Origin: Actinomycetota bacterium
Lineage (GTDB): Bacteria > Actinomycetota > Thermoleophilia > Gaiellales > F1-60-MAGs149
Direction: 5' to 3'
NCBI GenBank assembly: GCA_009885805.1
Contig: VFJZ01000010.1
Location: 1-64,000 of the forward strand
Length of the DNA: 64,000 nucleotides
The notes under the pieces are model-generated. The model saw only the letters and a list, made by a program, of their open reading frames with translations. It did not search any database and had not been told where the DNA came from. Positions 39,398 to 47,109 of the stretch are shown one piece after another. The position numbers were made by a program, and so were the translations under genes. Position 1 is the first letter of the stretch, and the number at the start of each line of letters is the position of its first letter.

Positions 39398-40486
39398 TCA
39401 GTGGGACGCGGTTCCGGCCGGATCGCCGACCTTGACGAGGCCGACCTGACCCAGATCGACGGACGCGAACGAATGGGAGACGAACGGGTAGAAGCCGTCG
39501 TCGTCGAAGTGAGCGTCGAAGACGGCGCCGCCACCTGCCGGCACGTTCATCGTCTGCACACCCCGGAACACGTGCGTCGGATCGCCATCGGGCCAGGCAC
39601 GGTCCATGACCGTCCCGACGATGTGGAAGGCCGTGTCGAGCGACGGGCCGGCCGCGACGACGAAGAAGCGAATGTTCTCGCCCTGCTCGGCCGGCAGCGG
39701 ATGGTCCTTGTACTGGGCGGCGTAGCCGTTCCACGTCACGTAGTCGGGGTGCACCTGGCGCGCCTTCGTCAGGTCGAGGGTCGCCGGCTGGTCCGTACCG
39801 TCGCCGTTCAGGTACCACTCGCTCGAGACCATCACGTAGGAGCGGTCCGCCTTCGGCTGCCAGCCGCCCGCCGGCTCGACGACGATCGCGCCGTACATGC
39901 CGTTCGCGATGTGAGCCAGCACCGGCGGCGTGCCGCAGTGGTACATGAAGACGCCGGGATCGCCGGCGACGAACTCGAAGTCGAACGACTCGCCCGGAGC
40001 GACGTCCTTGAAGGCGACGTTCGGCGCGACGCGAGCGGCGTGGAAGTCGATCGAGTGCGGGATCGCGCCCTCGTTCGTCAGCGTGACGTGGACGGTCTGT
40101 CCCTGCCGGACGTGGATCGCCGGGCCCGGCGCGCCGCCGGCAAACGTCCACGACGAGTACCGCACGCCGGGAGCGATCTCGACCGTGACGTCCGTCAGGG
40201 CGATGGCGATCTCGACCCGGTCCGACGCCTGCAGCGGCGGCAACTCGGCCGGGAACGGCTCGCGTGCGACGGCTGCAGGCGATGGTGCGGGAGTGTGATA
40301 GCTCGGGATGACGACATTCGGATCCGCTGCGGCGGCCACCGGCACGGCGCTCGCCGCGTCGCTACCGAGGCGTGACGCCCAGACGAAGATCAGCGTCATC
40401 ACGACGAGGCCGGCCATGAAGATCGAAAGGGCGACGACCGCGGGATGCCCGGCGGTTGGTCGGTGGTCGGCAGGGATGGTGGACAC
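39398..40486 (-). CDS. Membrane-anchored two-domain multicopper oxidase (NirK-like)
   Basis: A 362-residue protein with an N-terminal membrane anchor (residues about 17-40) and two cupredoxin domains. Domain 1 holds HSIDFH (type 2 His) and the type 1 site FMYHCGTPPVLAHIANGMYG (His, Cys, His, Met). Domain 2 holds AFHIVGTVMD and PFVSHSFASVDLGQVG. The ligand pattern is that of copper nitrite reductase and related two-domain oxidases. Whether it reduces nitrite or oxidises metals or phenols cannot be decided. GTG 40486 follows a GGAG site; the preceding frame is not credible. Confidence 0.85.
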   Translation of the reverse strand: MSTIPADHRPTAGHPAVVALSIFMAGLVVMTLIFVWASRLGSDAASAVPVAAAADPNVVIPSYHTPAPSPAAVAREPFPAELPPLQASDRVEIAIALTDVTVEIAPGVRYSSWTFAGGAPGPAIHVRQGQTVHVTLTNEGAIPHSIDFHAARVAPNVAFKDVAPGESFDFEFVAGDPGVFMYHCGTPPVLAHIANGMYGAIVVEPAGGWQPKADRSYVMVSSEWYLNGDGTDQPATLDLTKARQVHPDYVTWNGYAAQYKDHPLPAEQGENIRFFVVAAGPSLDTAFHIVGTVMDRAWPDGDPTHVFRGVQTMNVPAGGGAVFDAHFDDDGFYPFVSHSFASVDLGQVGLVKVGDPAGTASH

Positions 40487-40593
40487 GACGGCAGGTCTCC
40501 TCGGCGTTCGACACCCTGACCCTATGCACGGCGAGCGGTCGACCCATCCGGGGAAACCCGCATCCAGAGCACGGCCCCGTACCGGTCCCGTGC

Positions 40594-40599
40594 TACCGT
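40594..40599 (+). promoter_or_regulatory. -10 box TACCGT before a short ORF
   Basis: TACCGT, 6-nt gap, GTG 40606, as at other leaderless genes of the window. Confidence 0.35.
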
Positions 40600-40605
40600 G
40601 ACCGG

Positions 40606-40722
40606 GTGAGCCCGGTGACGACGAGCACACGTCTCCTACCGAGCGGCGGCGCCGGCCAGTCGAGCACGACCGCCGCCACCGGGACGGCGGTTTCGTCGTG
40701 GACGCCGGTGCGAACGCGGTAG
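40606..40722 (+). CDS. Short ORF (38 aa) with leaderless-type promoter
   Basis: GTG 40606 follows TACCGT at the standard 6-nt gap. It encodes a Ser/Thr-rich peptide (VSPVTTSTRLLPSGGAGQSS then TTAATG) that ends just before the MITE-like element. The minus strand of the same stretch also has a protein-like open frame (VHDETAVPVAAVVLDWPAP, ending at 40593), which could be the 3' remnant of a gene cut by the element. Only one of the two can be real, and I cannot decide which. The remaining sequence from 40487 to 40593 shows only the MCO leader. Confidence 0.25.
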   Translation: MSPVTTSTRLLPSGGAGQSSTTAATGTAVSSWTPVRTR

Positions 40723-40728
40723 CGGCGG

Positions 40729-40989
40729 CTAGTAGTTCGACACGGAAATGGCGTTGTGGTCGAGGTTTCTGGAGCGAGCGGGAGGCTCGCCCGTCGCGCA
40801 GGGCTTGCCGGAGCAAGTCCAAGCGGCGGGCGGGTCACCCGTGAAGCCCGCGGCGGCGCCGCTTGCGGTGCAGCTGTCGGTCGCCGCAGCGCGTTGGAGA
40901 TGCGGTCGGCCCTTCGACCGCGTCGCCCTCACGCGCAGGACGATCCAGGGGCCTCCGAACACCGCGCCATTTCCGTGGCGCACCACTAG
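40729..40989. mobile_element. MITE-like element with 25-bp terminal inverted repeats
   Basis: The ends (40729-40753 and 40965-40989) are inverted repeats matching at 22 of 25 positions, with a perfect 13-bp core CACGGAAATGGCG. The unit is 261 bp, too small for a transposase, and the enclosed 85-codon minus-strand frame has no recognisable fold. The right repeat contains the TAG stop of the DUF4446 gene. CTAG is present at both tips. No second copy was seen in the window and no clear target duplication is visible. Confidence 0.55.
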
Positions 40990-41465
40990 GACGCCATCGC
41001 GCGGTCGACTGCCTGACGCTCCTCGGGCGTCAACTCGACGGACGCCGCGTCGCCCGTCAGCACCTCCTTGACGTAGATCCGGGCGGCGTCGCGACCCTGG
41101 ATCGCCGAGATCACGACACCCGACCCCTTCGCATCGAGCAGGGCGATCGAGGATGACTGCTTGCCGCCGCTGTCCTTCAGCGCGTCGTAGCGGACCAGCG
41201 CGCGTCGCTGGTAGCAGCTGTCGAGTCGGCGACGCTGCGCCGTGACCTCGGCGACGGCCTTCGCGACGACGCCTTCGACCTGCTCGATCCGCGTCTGCAT
41301 GCCGACCGCGAACTCGACGAGATCGGCGGTCTCACCAACGACCAGCGCGCGCTGCGCACGTCTGATCCGCCGCAGCCAGCGCGCGCTCCAGGCGGCGAGG
41401 ACGAGTGCGATCAGCGCGACGGCGCTCGCGCCGACCGCGACCCACCAAACCTCGTCGACGCTCAT
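40986..41465 (-). CDS. DUF4446 family protein
   Basis: A 159-residue protein: N-terminal membrane helix (residues about 8-28), coiled-coil middle (VVAKAVAEVTAQRRRLDSCY), and the conserved DUF4446 C-terminus VRYDALKDSGGKQSSSIALL, then GSGVVISAIQGRDAARIYVK. Function unknown; found widely in Firmicutes and Actinobacteria. Its stop codon lies inside the right terminal repeat of the MITE-like element, so the very last codons may be new. It overlaps the CARDB-like gene by 4 nt. Confidence 0.8.
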   Translation of the reverse strand: MSVDEVWWVAVGASAVALIALVLAAWSARWLRRIRRAQRALVVGETADLVEFAVGMQTRIEQVEGVVAKAVAEVTAQRRRLDSCYQRRALVRYDALKDSGGKQSSSIALLDAKGSGVVISAIQGRDAARIYVKEVLTGDAASVELTPEERQAVDRAMAS

Positions 41466-42676
41466 AGTTTGAAGAGGACGCTGTAGCTCCGGGTGTTGTT
41501 GTCCTGGTTCGTCTCGCCGGGGACGGCGTCGACGTTGATCTTCACGGTCAGCTTCCTGTTAAGGATCGGTTCGCAGGGAATCGTTACCTCGGCCGTCGCG
41601 CCGGCGTCGAGCACCGCGATCACCGACTTCGCGCCGGTCGGCTCGCCGTCGATGAGCGCCTGAACCGAGACCTGCGTCTCCTGGAAGTCGCCGCCATTCT
41701 TCAGAATCACGGTGATGACGTTGTTGCCCTCAGGACCGAACGGGACGTTGACGACGGCATTCGCGTCGAGCGCCGTACCGTTGATCGACACCCCTTCGAT
41801 GGAGGTGCCGTGCAGGCCCGGAGTGGGCTCCGGCGCGACGCAGTCGGGGTCCGCCGGATCGTTCGGGTCGCAGTCCGGCGACGGGGTGGCCGGCGGCTGC
41901 GGGCCGCCGCCGCCGATCGAGGCCAGGCGGGCGCCCATCGACTCCGGACTGACGAAGCGCAGCAGGTTCGCATCGATGAACACCGAGGTATCGAAACTCG
42001 CATCAGAGACGTTCTTCGCCTCCAGGATCCGCTCGGAGGGCAACTTGAACGAGTCCGTGTAGACCACGTCGCCGGCGACGATCCGCGCGTACAGCTGCGC
42101 GATCTGCGCGGCCTTGTCGGCGGCGACCGTACCGCCGCTGCCGAAGGCGTCGGGGAGTGCAGTGGCCATCCCACTGATGCCGTTCAGCCGCAGCTGCTGG
42201 GCCTCGAGCAACCGGCCCTGCATCTCGGCCAGCGGGCCCGGTGGGTCGAGCGCCTGCACCGCCGTCACGACGGCCTTCTGCTGCTTGGCCTGTTCCGCGA
42301 GGTCGGCGATGAGCGCGTCCGGCTTCTGGCCCGCCCTGAGGATGGCCTCAGATAGCGCCTTGCCGACGCGATTGGCGGCGGTCGTGGTGGTGTTGGCACC
42401 CTCGACGTAGCTGCGGTAGGCGTCGACCTCCTCCGCGCGCTGGCAGCGCTGGACGTACCAGTAGCCCGCCACCGCGAGCACGACGACGGCGAGCGCGAGG
42501 AGCACCACGCGCCGGAGCTGGAAGCCGCCTCTCCGCCCACCGCCACCGCCGGGCGGGTCCTCGTAGTCGTCGTAGTCGTCCTCGTCGCGTCCGGCCGCAC
42601 GCGAACCACGCCGCTCACGCGGCGGTGGCTCTTCGCCAAAGTCGAGCTCTTCAAAGAAGGATCCGAAAGGGAGCAT
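41462..42676 (-). CDS. Membrane-anchored protein with C-terminal CARDB-like domain
   Basis: A 404-residue protein: acidic, Tyr/Asp-rich cytosolic N-terminus (DEDDYDDYEDPPGGGGG), one membrane helix (residues about 54-73), a helical region (75-220), a Pro/Asp-rich linker, and a C-terminal beta domain like CARDB/Ig (NNVITVILKNGGDFQETQVS; AVLDAGATAEVTIP; VDAVPGETNQDNN). Such proteins are thought to bind envelope or wall components. It is divergent from the kinase operon and co-translated with DUF4446. Confidence 0.7.
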   Translation of the reverse strand: MLPFGSFFEELDFGEEPPPRERRGSRAAGRDEDDYDDYEDPPGGGGGRRGGFQLRRVVLLALAVVVLAVAGYWYVQRCQRAEEVDAYRSYVEGANTTTTAANRVGKALSEAILRAGQKPDALIADLAEQAKQQKAVVTAVQALDPPGPLAEMQGRLLEAQQLRLNGISGMATALPDAFGSGGTVAADKAAQIAQLYARIVAGDVVYTDSFKLPSERILEAKNVSDASFDTSVFIDANLLRFVSPESMGARLASIGGGGPQPPATPSPDCDPNDPADPDCVAPEPTPGLHGTSIEGVSINGTALDANAVVNVPFGPEGNNVITVILKNGGDFQETQVSVQALIDGEPTGAKSVIAVLDAGATAEVTIPCEPILNRKLTVKINVDAVPGETNQDNNTRSYSVLFKL

Positions 42677-42730
42677 CGCGAAACGGGTCTCGTGCCTTCT
42701 GTTGCGCGAGGATTCGCCACCTTATCACGC

Positions 42731-42750
42731 ACCCCTGCAGGACCAGGGGT
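42731..42750 (+). promoter_or_regulatory. Leader hairpin covering the kinase ribosome-binding site
   Basis: ACCCCTG (42731-42737), loop CAGGAC, CAGGGGT (42744-42750): a perfect 7-bp stem whose 3' arm contains AGGGG, the only Shine-Dalgarno-like sequence before ATG 42757. Folding would hide the site. Confidence 0.5.
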
Positions 42751-42756
42751 AGCGCA

Positions 42757-44598
42757 ATGACGACCCAACCGCTGCGTGCGGGCCACCACATGCCGGCGCT
42801 GTTCCCGTCGGGCGTGGTCGCGGACCGGTTCCAGATCGTCCGCGTCCTCGGCATCGGCGGCACCGGCACGGTCTTCGAGGCCGTCGACGCGACGAACGGA
42901 CAGAGCGTCGCGCTGAAGGCGATTCCCCGCGACGAACGCATGCAACGCCGGGCGCGGCGCGAGATGCGCGTGGCCGCGGCGCTCGATCATCCCGCGATCG
43001 TCCGGCTGATCGACAGCGTCGATGACGCGGACTACATCTACGTCATCTTCGAACTCGTGCGCGGCGACGACCTCGCGCACGTGTTCCAGGAGGGGCTGCT
43101 CGACGATGCCGCGACGCTGCGCGCGGTCGCCGCGGTCTGCGACGCCCTCGCCCACGCCCATGCCCGCGGCGTCGTCCACCGCGACATCAAGCCCGGCAAC
43201 GTGCTCGTCCGCGACGACGGCGTCCTGAAGCTGACGGACTTCGGCATCGCCCTTGTCTCCGACCCGGACGCGACCGTCGACGACCGGCTGCTCGGCACAC
43301 TCTCGTACATGGCACCAGAGCAGGCGCTCGGTCGCGACGTCGACGGCGCGGCGGACATCTTCAGCGCCGCGCTGATGCTGTACGAGGCCCTTGCCGGCGC
43401 CAACCCGTTCCGCGCCCGGACGCCACGAGAGTTGGCCGAGCGCCACGCCGCAACCGCACTGACCCTCTCCGCCGAGCGCCCGGACCTGCCGTCCGTGGTG
43501 CTGCGCCACATCGACCGCGCCCTCCTCCGCGACCCTCGCCGTCGACCGACTGCCGCCGAGCTGCGCGACGCACTCCTGCACGGCGCGCGCGCGATCGAGC
43601 GCGGCATGGTCGAGGACGAGCCCGAACCCGCGCTGATCGGCGAGCAGACGGGGCCCGGTCTCGCCGCCCGCGCCGCCGGCGCCGCTCGCCGCGCGATCCC
43701 GAGCCGGCGGCCGCGCCTGCACCTGGTGACGAGCACCAGCGGGCCCGGTACGGCCGAACGCATCGGTGCGGCGCTCCCCCGCGCCGCCGCCCGCGGGCGC
43801 GGCCGCGTCGCGCCGGCGGCGCTCGCCGGCATCAGCGCGACGCTCGGACTCGGCGCGCTGCCGTTCTATCCGACCGTCAGCATCCCCGTGCTGGCGCTGA
43901 CGGTCGCCGCCGTCAGTCTCTGGCGGCCGCTCGCGGGACTGATCGCAACCGCCCTGCTGATCCTGCCGCTGGCCGGGAACCTCGCACTCGGACTGGTGCC
44001 GGTCGTCGCAGGCGCGGCCGCGATCTGGGTGATCGCCGTCGCTCGCTCGCCCGGCCGCGGCTTCCTCCCGGCCCTCGCGCCCGTGTTCGCGCTCGCCGCG
44101 TTGTGGCCGGTCTACCTGGTCACGTGCGCGTCCGCACCGCGCGCGCACATCCGCTTCGTCACCGGCGCCGCCGGACCCCTCGCGATCGCCCTCGTCTGCG
44201 GGCTCGCCGGGATCGTCTCGCCGCTCGCCGGGAGCGTGCCCGCACAGGGACTCGCGGGGCGACTCGCCGGCTCGGAGTCGATCGCCCAGGTCGCCGATGA
44301 CCTCGTCGCGGCCGTCGGAACGGGCGTCGTCGTCCAGTCGCTCGGCTGGGGTCTCCTCGCGCTCGCCGGCCTGCCGCTGACGCGCCTGACGGGGGCGCGA
44401 CTCCGCTGGTTCGGCGCCGTCTGGCTGGGCGCCGGCCACGCCACGACCGTGCTCGGCCCGGCGCTCGCCGGGCACGCGCCCGCACCGCAGGGCCTCACGG
44501 CGGTCGCCGTTCTGGCGGCGGCTATACTCATCGGCCTGCGCTCGGTGGCGCCACGGCCTGTTGACAGGACGGGAGCCGCGCCGGATGCGACGAGCTGA
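42757..44598 (+). CDS. Ser/Thr protein kinase with polytopic membrane C-terminus
   Basis: A 613-residue protein. Residues about 23-280 form a Hanks-type kinase: GIGGTGTVFEA, Lys in VALKAI, HRDIKPGNVLV, TDFGIAL, GTLSYMAPEQA, ADIFSAALMLYEALAG. All catalytic residues are present. Residues about 350-600 contain about seven or eight hydrophobic helices with no external sensor domain, unlike PknB. It heads the cell-division operon in the position where other Actinobacteria have PknA near the end. The C-terminal membrane part may sense a membrane or lipid signal (inference). Confidence 0.85.
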   Translation: MTTQPLRAGHHMPALFPSGVVADRFQIVRVLGIGGTGTVFEAVDATNGQSVALKAIPRDERMQRRARREMRVAAALDHPAIVRLIDSVDDADYIYVIFELVRGDDLAHVFQEGLLDDAATLRAVAAVCDALAHAHARGVVHRDIKPGNVLVRDDGVLKLTDFGIALVSDPDATVDDRLLGTLSYMAPEQALGRDVDGAADIFSAALMLYEALAGANPFRARTPRELAERHAATALTLSAERPDLPSVVLRHIDRALLRDPRRRPTAAELRDALLHGARAIERGMVEDEPEPALIGEQTGPGLAARAAGAARRAIPSRRPRLHLVTSTSGPGTAERIGAALPRAAARGRGRVAPAALAGISATLGLGALPFYPTVSIPVLALTVAAVSLWRPLAGLIATALLILPLAGNLALGLVPVVAGAAAIWVIAVARSPGRGFLPALAPVFALAALWPVYLVTCASAPRAHIRFVTGAAGPLAIALVCGLAGIVSPLAGSVPAQGLAGRLAGSESIAQVADDLVAAVGTGVVVQSLGWGLLALAGLPLTRLTGARLRWFGAVWLGAGHATTVLGPALAGHAPAPQGLTAVAVLAAAILIGLRSVAPRPVDRTGAAPDATS

Positions 44599-44599
44599 G

Positions 44600-45484
44600 A
44601 TGGGGATCCTGCGCCGCATAGAGACCGGGCTGGAGCGCACCTTCGAGGGCGGGTTCAGCCGGACGTTCAAGTCGAGCGTGCAGCCGGTCGAACTGGCGCG
44701 CAAGCTGGCGAAGGAAATGGACGACCACCGCACGATCTCGGTGTCACAGGTGTACGTCCCGAACATCTACTCGATCTACCTGTCGCCGCTCGACCGCCAG
44801 CAGTTCGCGACGTTCGAGGCGTCGCTGCGCACCGAGCTCGCGGGGTACCTCACGCAGCACGCGAAGCGCCAGGCGTACACGCTGCCGGGACGGATCAGGG
44901 TCGTGATCGAGGTGGCCGACGAGCTCGATATCGGGCTGTTCGGCATCGCCGTCGCGACCGAGGAGGAGCCGCGGTTCCACGACCTGCCGCCGCACTCCGA
45001 ACGAGCCGTCGAAACACCTGACCCGCCGCCGCTGCCGCCGGAGTTCCTGGACGAGCCGCCGGCGGTCGTGCCGGAACCGCCCGCCGCCGTCGCACCGATC
45101 GACCCGGACATCCCGCTCGTCCCTGCCGTCGACGAACCGCCGGCGGCGAGCGAGACGGCGCTGATCTCCGCGCGCGACGCCAGGCTCGCCGACCTGTCGC
45201 GGACGGAGTACGCGCTCGAGTGGGACGGCCAGCGCCAGTCGCTCGGCGCGGGCTCGGTCGTCCTCGGCCGCTCCCGCGACTGCGACGTCGTGATCGACGA
45301 CCGGAACGTCTCGCGGCGGCACGCCGAGCTCGTGCGCAGCGGCGACGGGTTCGTGCTGCGCGACCTCGACTCGACGAACGGCTGCGCCGTCAACGGGCGG
45401 CGCGTGCGCGAGTCGGCGGTGAAGCCGGGGGACGTCCTCAGCCTCGGCACCATCACCCTGACGTTCGTCGAGACGCGGACGTAG
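44600..45484 (+). CDS. fhaA: FhaA-type protein (DUF3662 + FHA)
   Basis: A 294-residue protein: N-terminal DUF3662 domain (MGILRRIETGLERTFEGGFS, then VQPVELARKLAKEMDDH), a Pro/Glu-rich linker, and a C-terminal FHA domain (VVLGRSRDCDVVIDDRNVSR, RDLDSTNGCAVNG). The FHA domain binds phosphothreonine on kinases such as PknB. ATG 44600 is 1 nt after the kinase stop and starts with the family's MGILR sequence, so it is preferred to upstream starts. A consensus-like TATACT at 44523 could give an internal promoter. Confidence 0.92.
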   Translation: MGILRRIETGLERTFEGGFSRTFKSSVQPVELARKLAKEMDDHRTISVSQVYVPNIYSIYLSPLDRQQFATFEASLRTELAGYLTQHAKRQAYTLPGRIRVVIEVADELDIGLFGIAVATEEEPRFHDLPPHSERAVETPDPPPLPPEFLDEPPAVVPEPPAAVAPIDPDIPLVPAVDEPPAASETALISARDARLADLSRTEYALEWDGQRQSLGAGSVVLGRSRDCDVVIDDRNVSRRHAELVRSGDGFVLRDLDSTNGCAVNGRRVRESAVKPGDVLSLGTITLTFVETRT

Positions 45485-45493
45485 CACCCCCGG

Positions 45494-45985
45494 ATGGTCG
45501 AGCAGGCCCTCCTCCTCGCCCGGGTCGCCTTCGTCGTCCTGCTGTACCTGTTCGTCTGGCGCGTCGTGCGTCTGTCCGTGCGCGACGTCCGCGCTCCCCA
45601 GGAGAGTCTGATCCTCTCCCCCGAGGCGGCCCGGGCGGCGGGGTTCGATCTGGGCGAGCCACCCGCGGCCGCCGCCGACGAGCCCGGCGAACTGGTCGTC
45701 CGCGACTCACCCGTGTTCCCGGTCGGCACCCGCGTCGTTCTCGACGACGAGGTCGTGTTCGGGCGCAGCGAGGACTGCGAGGTCGTGCTGGCTGCGGACG
45801 CGACGGTCTCGGCCCGCCACGCGCGGGTGTTCGAACGCGGCGGCGCCCGCTACCTGGAGGACCTCGGCTCGACCAACGGCACCTTCGTCAACGGCGTGCA
45901 GCTGGCGGCGGAACGCCAGCTGCGGCCAGGGGACACGGTGCAGATCGGCGCGACCGAACTCGTCTACGGACGGAGCGGTCGATGA
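45494..45985 (+). CDS. fhaB: FhaB-type FHA-domain membrane protein
   Basis: A 163-residue protein: N-terminal membrane helix (LLLARVAFVVLLYLFVWRVV) and a C-terminal FHA domain (VVFGRSEDCEVVLAADATVS, ARHARVF, LEDLGSTNGTFVNG). FhaB (FipA-partner type) is phosphorylated by PknA/PknB in mycobacteria and links kinases with division. Its stop overlaps the start of the phosphatase gene (ATGA). Confidence 0.92.
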   Translation: MVEQALLLARVAFVVLLYLFVWRVVRLSVRDVRAPQESLILSPEAARAAGFDLGEPPAAAADEPGELVVRDSPVFPVGTRVVLDDEVVFGRSEDCEVVLAADATVSARHARVFERGGARYLEDLGSTNGTFVNGVQLAAERQLRPGDTVQIGATELVYGRSGR

Positions 45986-47109
45986 CGCCACTGCACGTCG
46001 TCGAGTTCGCCTCCGCGTCGCACACCGGAATGGTCCGCCGCGCGAACGAGGATGCACACCTGACCCGCCCACCGGTCTTCGCGGTCGCCGACGGCATGGG
46101 TGGGGCCCGTGCCGGTGAGCAGGCGGCGCGGATCGCCATCGAGACGTTCGAGCGCGTCGAGGCCGCCGCGGGCGCGCCCGAGGATGTCCTGCGAACGACC
46201 GCCAGCGAGGCCAACCGCCGGATTTACGAGGCAGCGACGCGCGACCCGAACGCCGCCGGGATGGGCACGACACTCGTCTCGTCGATCGTCACCGGCGGTG
46301 CCATCTCCTTCGGGCACGTGGGAGACTCGCGCGCCTACCTCTGGCGCGCCGACACCCTTCAGCAGCTGTCCGACGACCACTCGCTCGTCGGCGAGCTGAT
46401 CCGTCGCGGAGCGCTCACCCCCGAGGAGGCCGAGCGCCACCCGCAGCGGTCGATCATCACCCGCGTACTCGGCACGGAGGCGGCCGTCGAGGTCGACACG
46501 TGGACGATCGAGGCGCGCGACGCCGACGTCGTGCTGCTCTGCTCGGACGGGCTCACCGGGATGCTGCGCGATGACGCGATCGCGCAGATCCTGCGCATCG
46601 CGCCGACGCTCGGCGACGCCGCCCGTGAGCTGGTAGCAGCCGCGAACGCGGCCGGCGGTGAGGACAACACGACCGCGGTGCTGTTCCGGATCGGCGACGG
46701 CCCCGCCGCGACAATGCCGGCGGAAGGCGTCGCCGCCGGGCCGCCGACGATCGTGTACGCGGACGGTCCGCCAGGGCGGGGCCGCCGCGGCGTGCGGCGA
46801 CTGGTCTTCGTCGCCTCGGCGATCGTGGTCGGCGCCGCACTCGCGGTCGGCGCGATCGCCGGTCTCCGGCAGTCGCACTTCGTCGGCGCGACCGACGACG
46901 GCCGCATCGCGATCTACCAGGGCCTGCCATTCGACCTCGTCGCCGACGTCCGGCTGTACCGGCGGGTGCGCACCTCCGCGGTGCCGGTCGCCGCCCTCTC
47001 GGCCGCCGAACGCGGAGCGCTGTTCGACCACGCCATCCTGTCGCTCGGGGCGGCGCAGAGGCGGATCGACCGACTCCCCGCGGCGGTGTACTTCCGGGAC
47101 GGCTCGTGA
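45982..47109 (+). CDS. pstP: PP2C-family Ser/Thr phosphatase PstP
   Basis: A 375-residue phosphatase: GMVRRANEDAHL, FAVADGMGGARAG (metal Asp), GMGTTLVSSI, HVGDSRAYLWR, VVLLCSDGLTGML and GGEDNTTAVLF. This is a full PPM/PP2C motif set. A membrane helix follows (residues about 275-297) with a roughly 80-residue external part. It reverses phosphorylation by the operon's kinases. Overlaps fhaB and ftsW at both ends. Confidence 0.93.
   Translation: MTPLHVVEFASASHTGMVRRANEDAHLTRPPVFAVADGMGGARAGEQAARIAIETFERVEAAAGAPEDVLRTTASEANRRIYEAATRDPNAAGMGTTLVSSIVTGGAISFGHVGDSRAYLWRADTLQQLSDDHSLVGELIRRGALTPEEAERHPQRSIITRVLGTEAAVEVDTWTIEARDADVVLLCSDGLTGMLRDDAIAQILRIAPTLGDAARELVAAANAAGGEDNTTAVLFRIGDGPAATMPAEGVAAGPPTIVYADGPPGRGRRGVRRLVFVASAIVVGAALAVGAIAGLRQSHFVGATDDGRIAIYQGLPFDLVADVRLYRRVRTSAVPVAALSAAERGALFDHAILSLGAAQRRIDRLPAAVYFRDGS

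Noticed and set aside
40729-40986. 85-codon ORF within the MITE-like element
   Set aside because: Lies entirely inside a repeat-bounded unit, Cys/Pro/Ala-rich with no fold; more likely incidental.
44523-44528. TATACT, a near-consensus -10 inside the kinase gene, upstream of fhaA
   Set aside because: 72 nt from the fhaA start with no clear -35; the gene is 1 nt behind the kinase stop and probably co-transcribed, so only noted.
42265-44766. Long antisense ORF (833 codons) opposite the first kinase
   Set aside because: Arg/Gly/Glu-rich shadow; the plus frame carries all kinase motifs.
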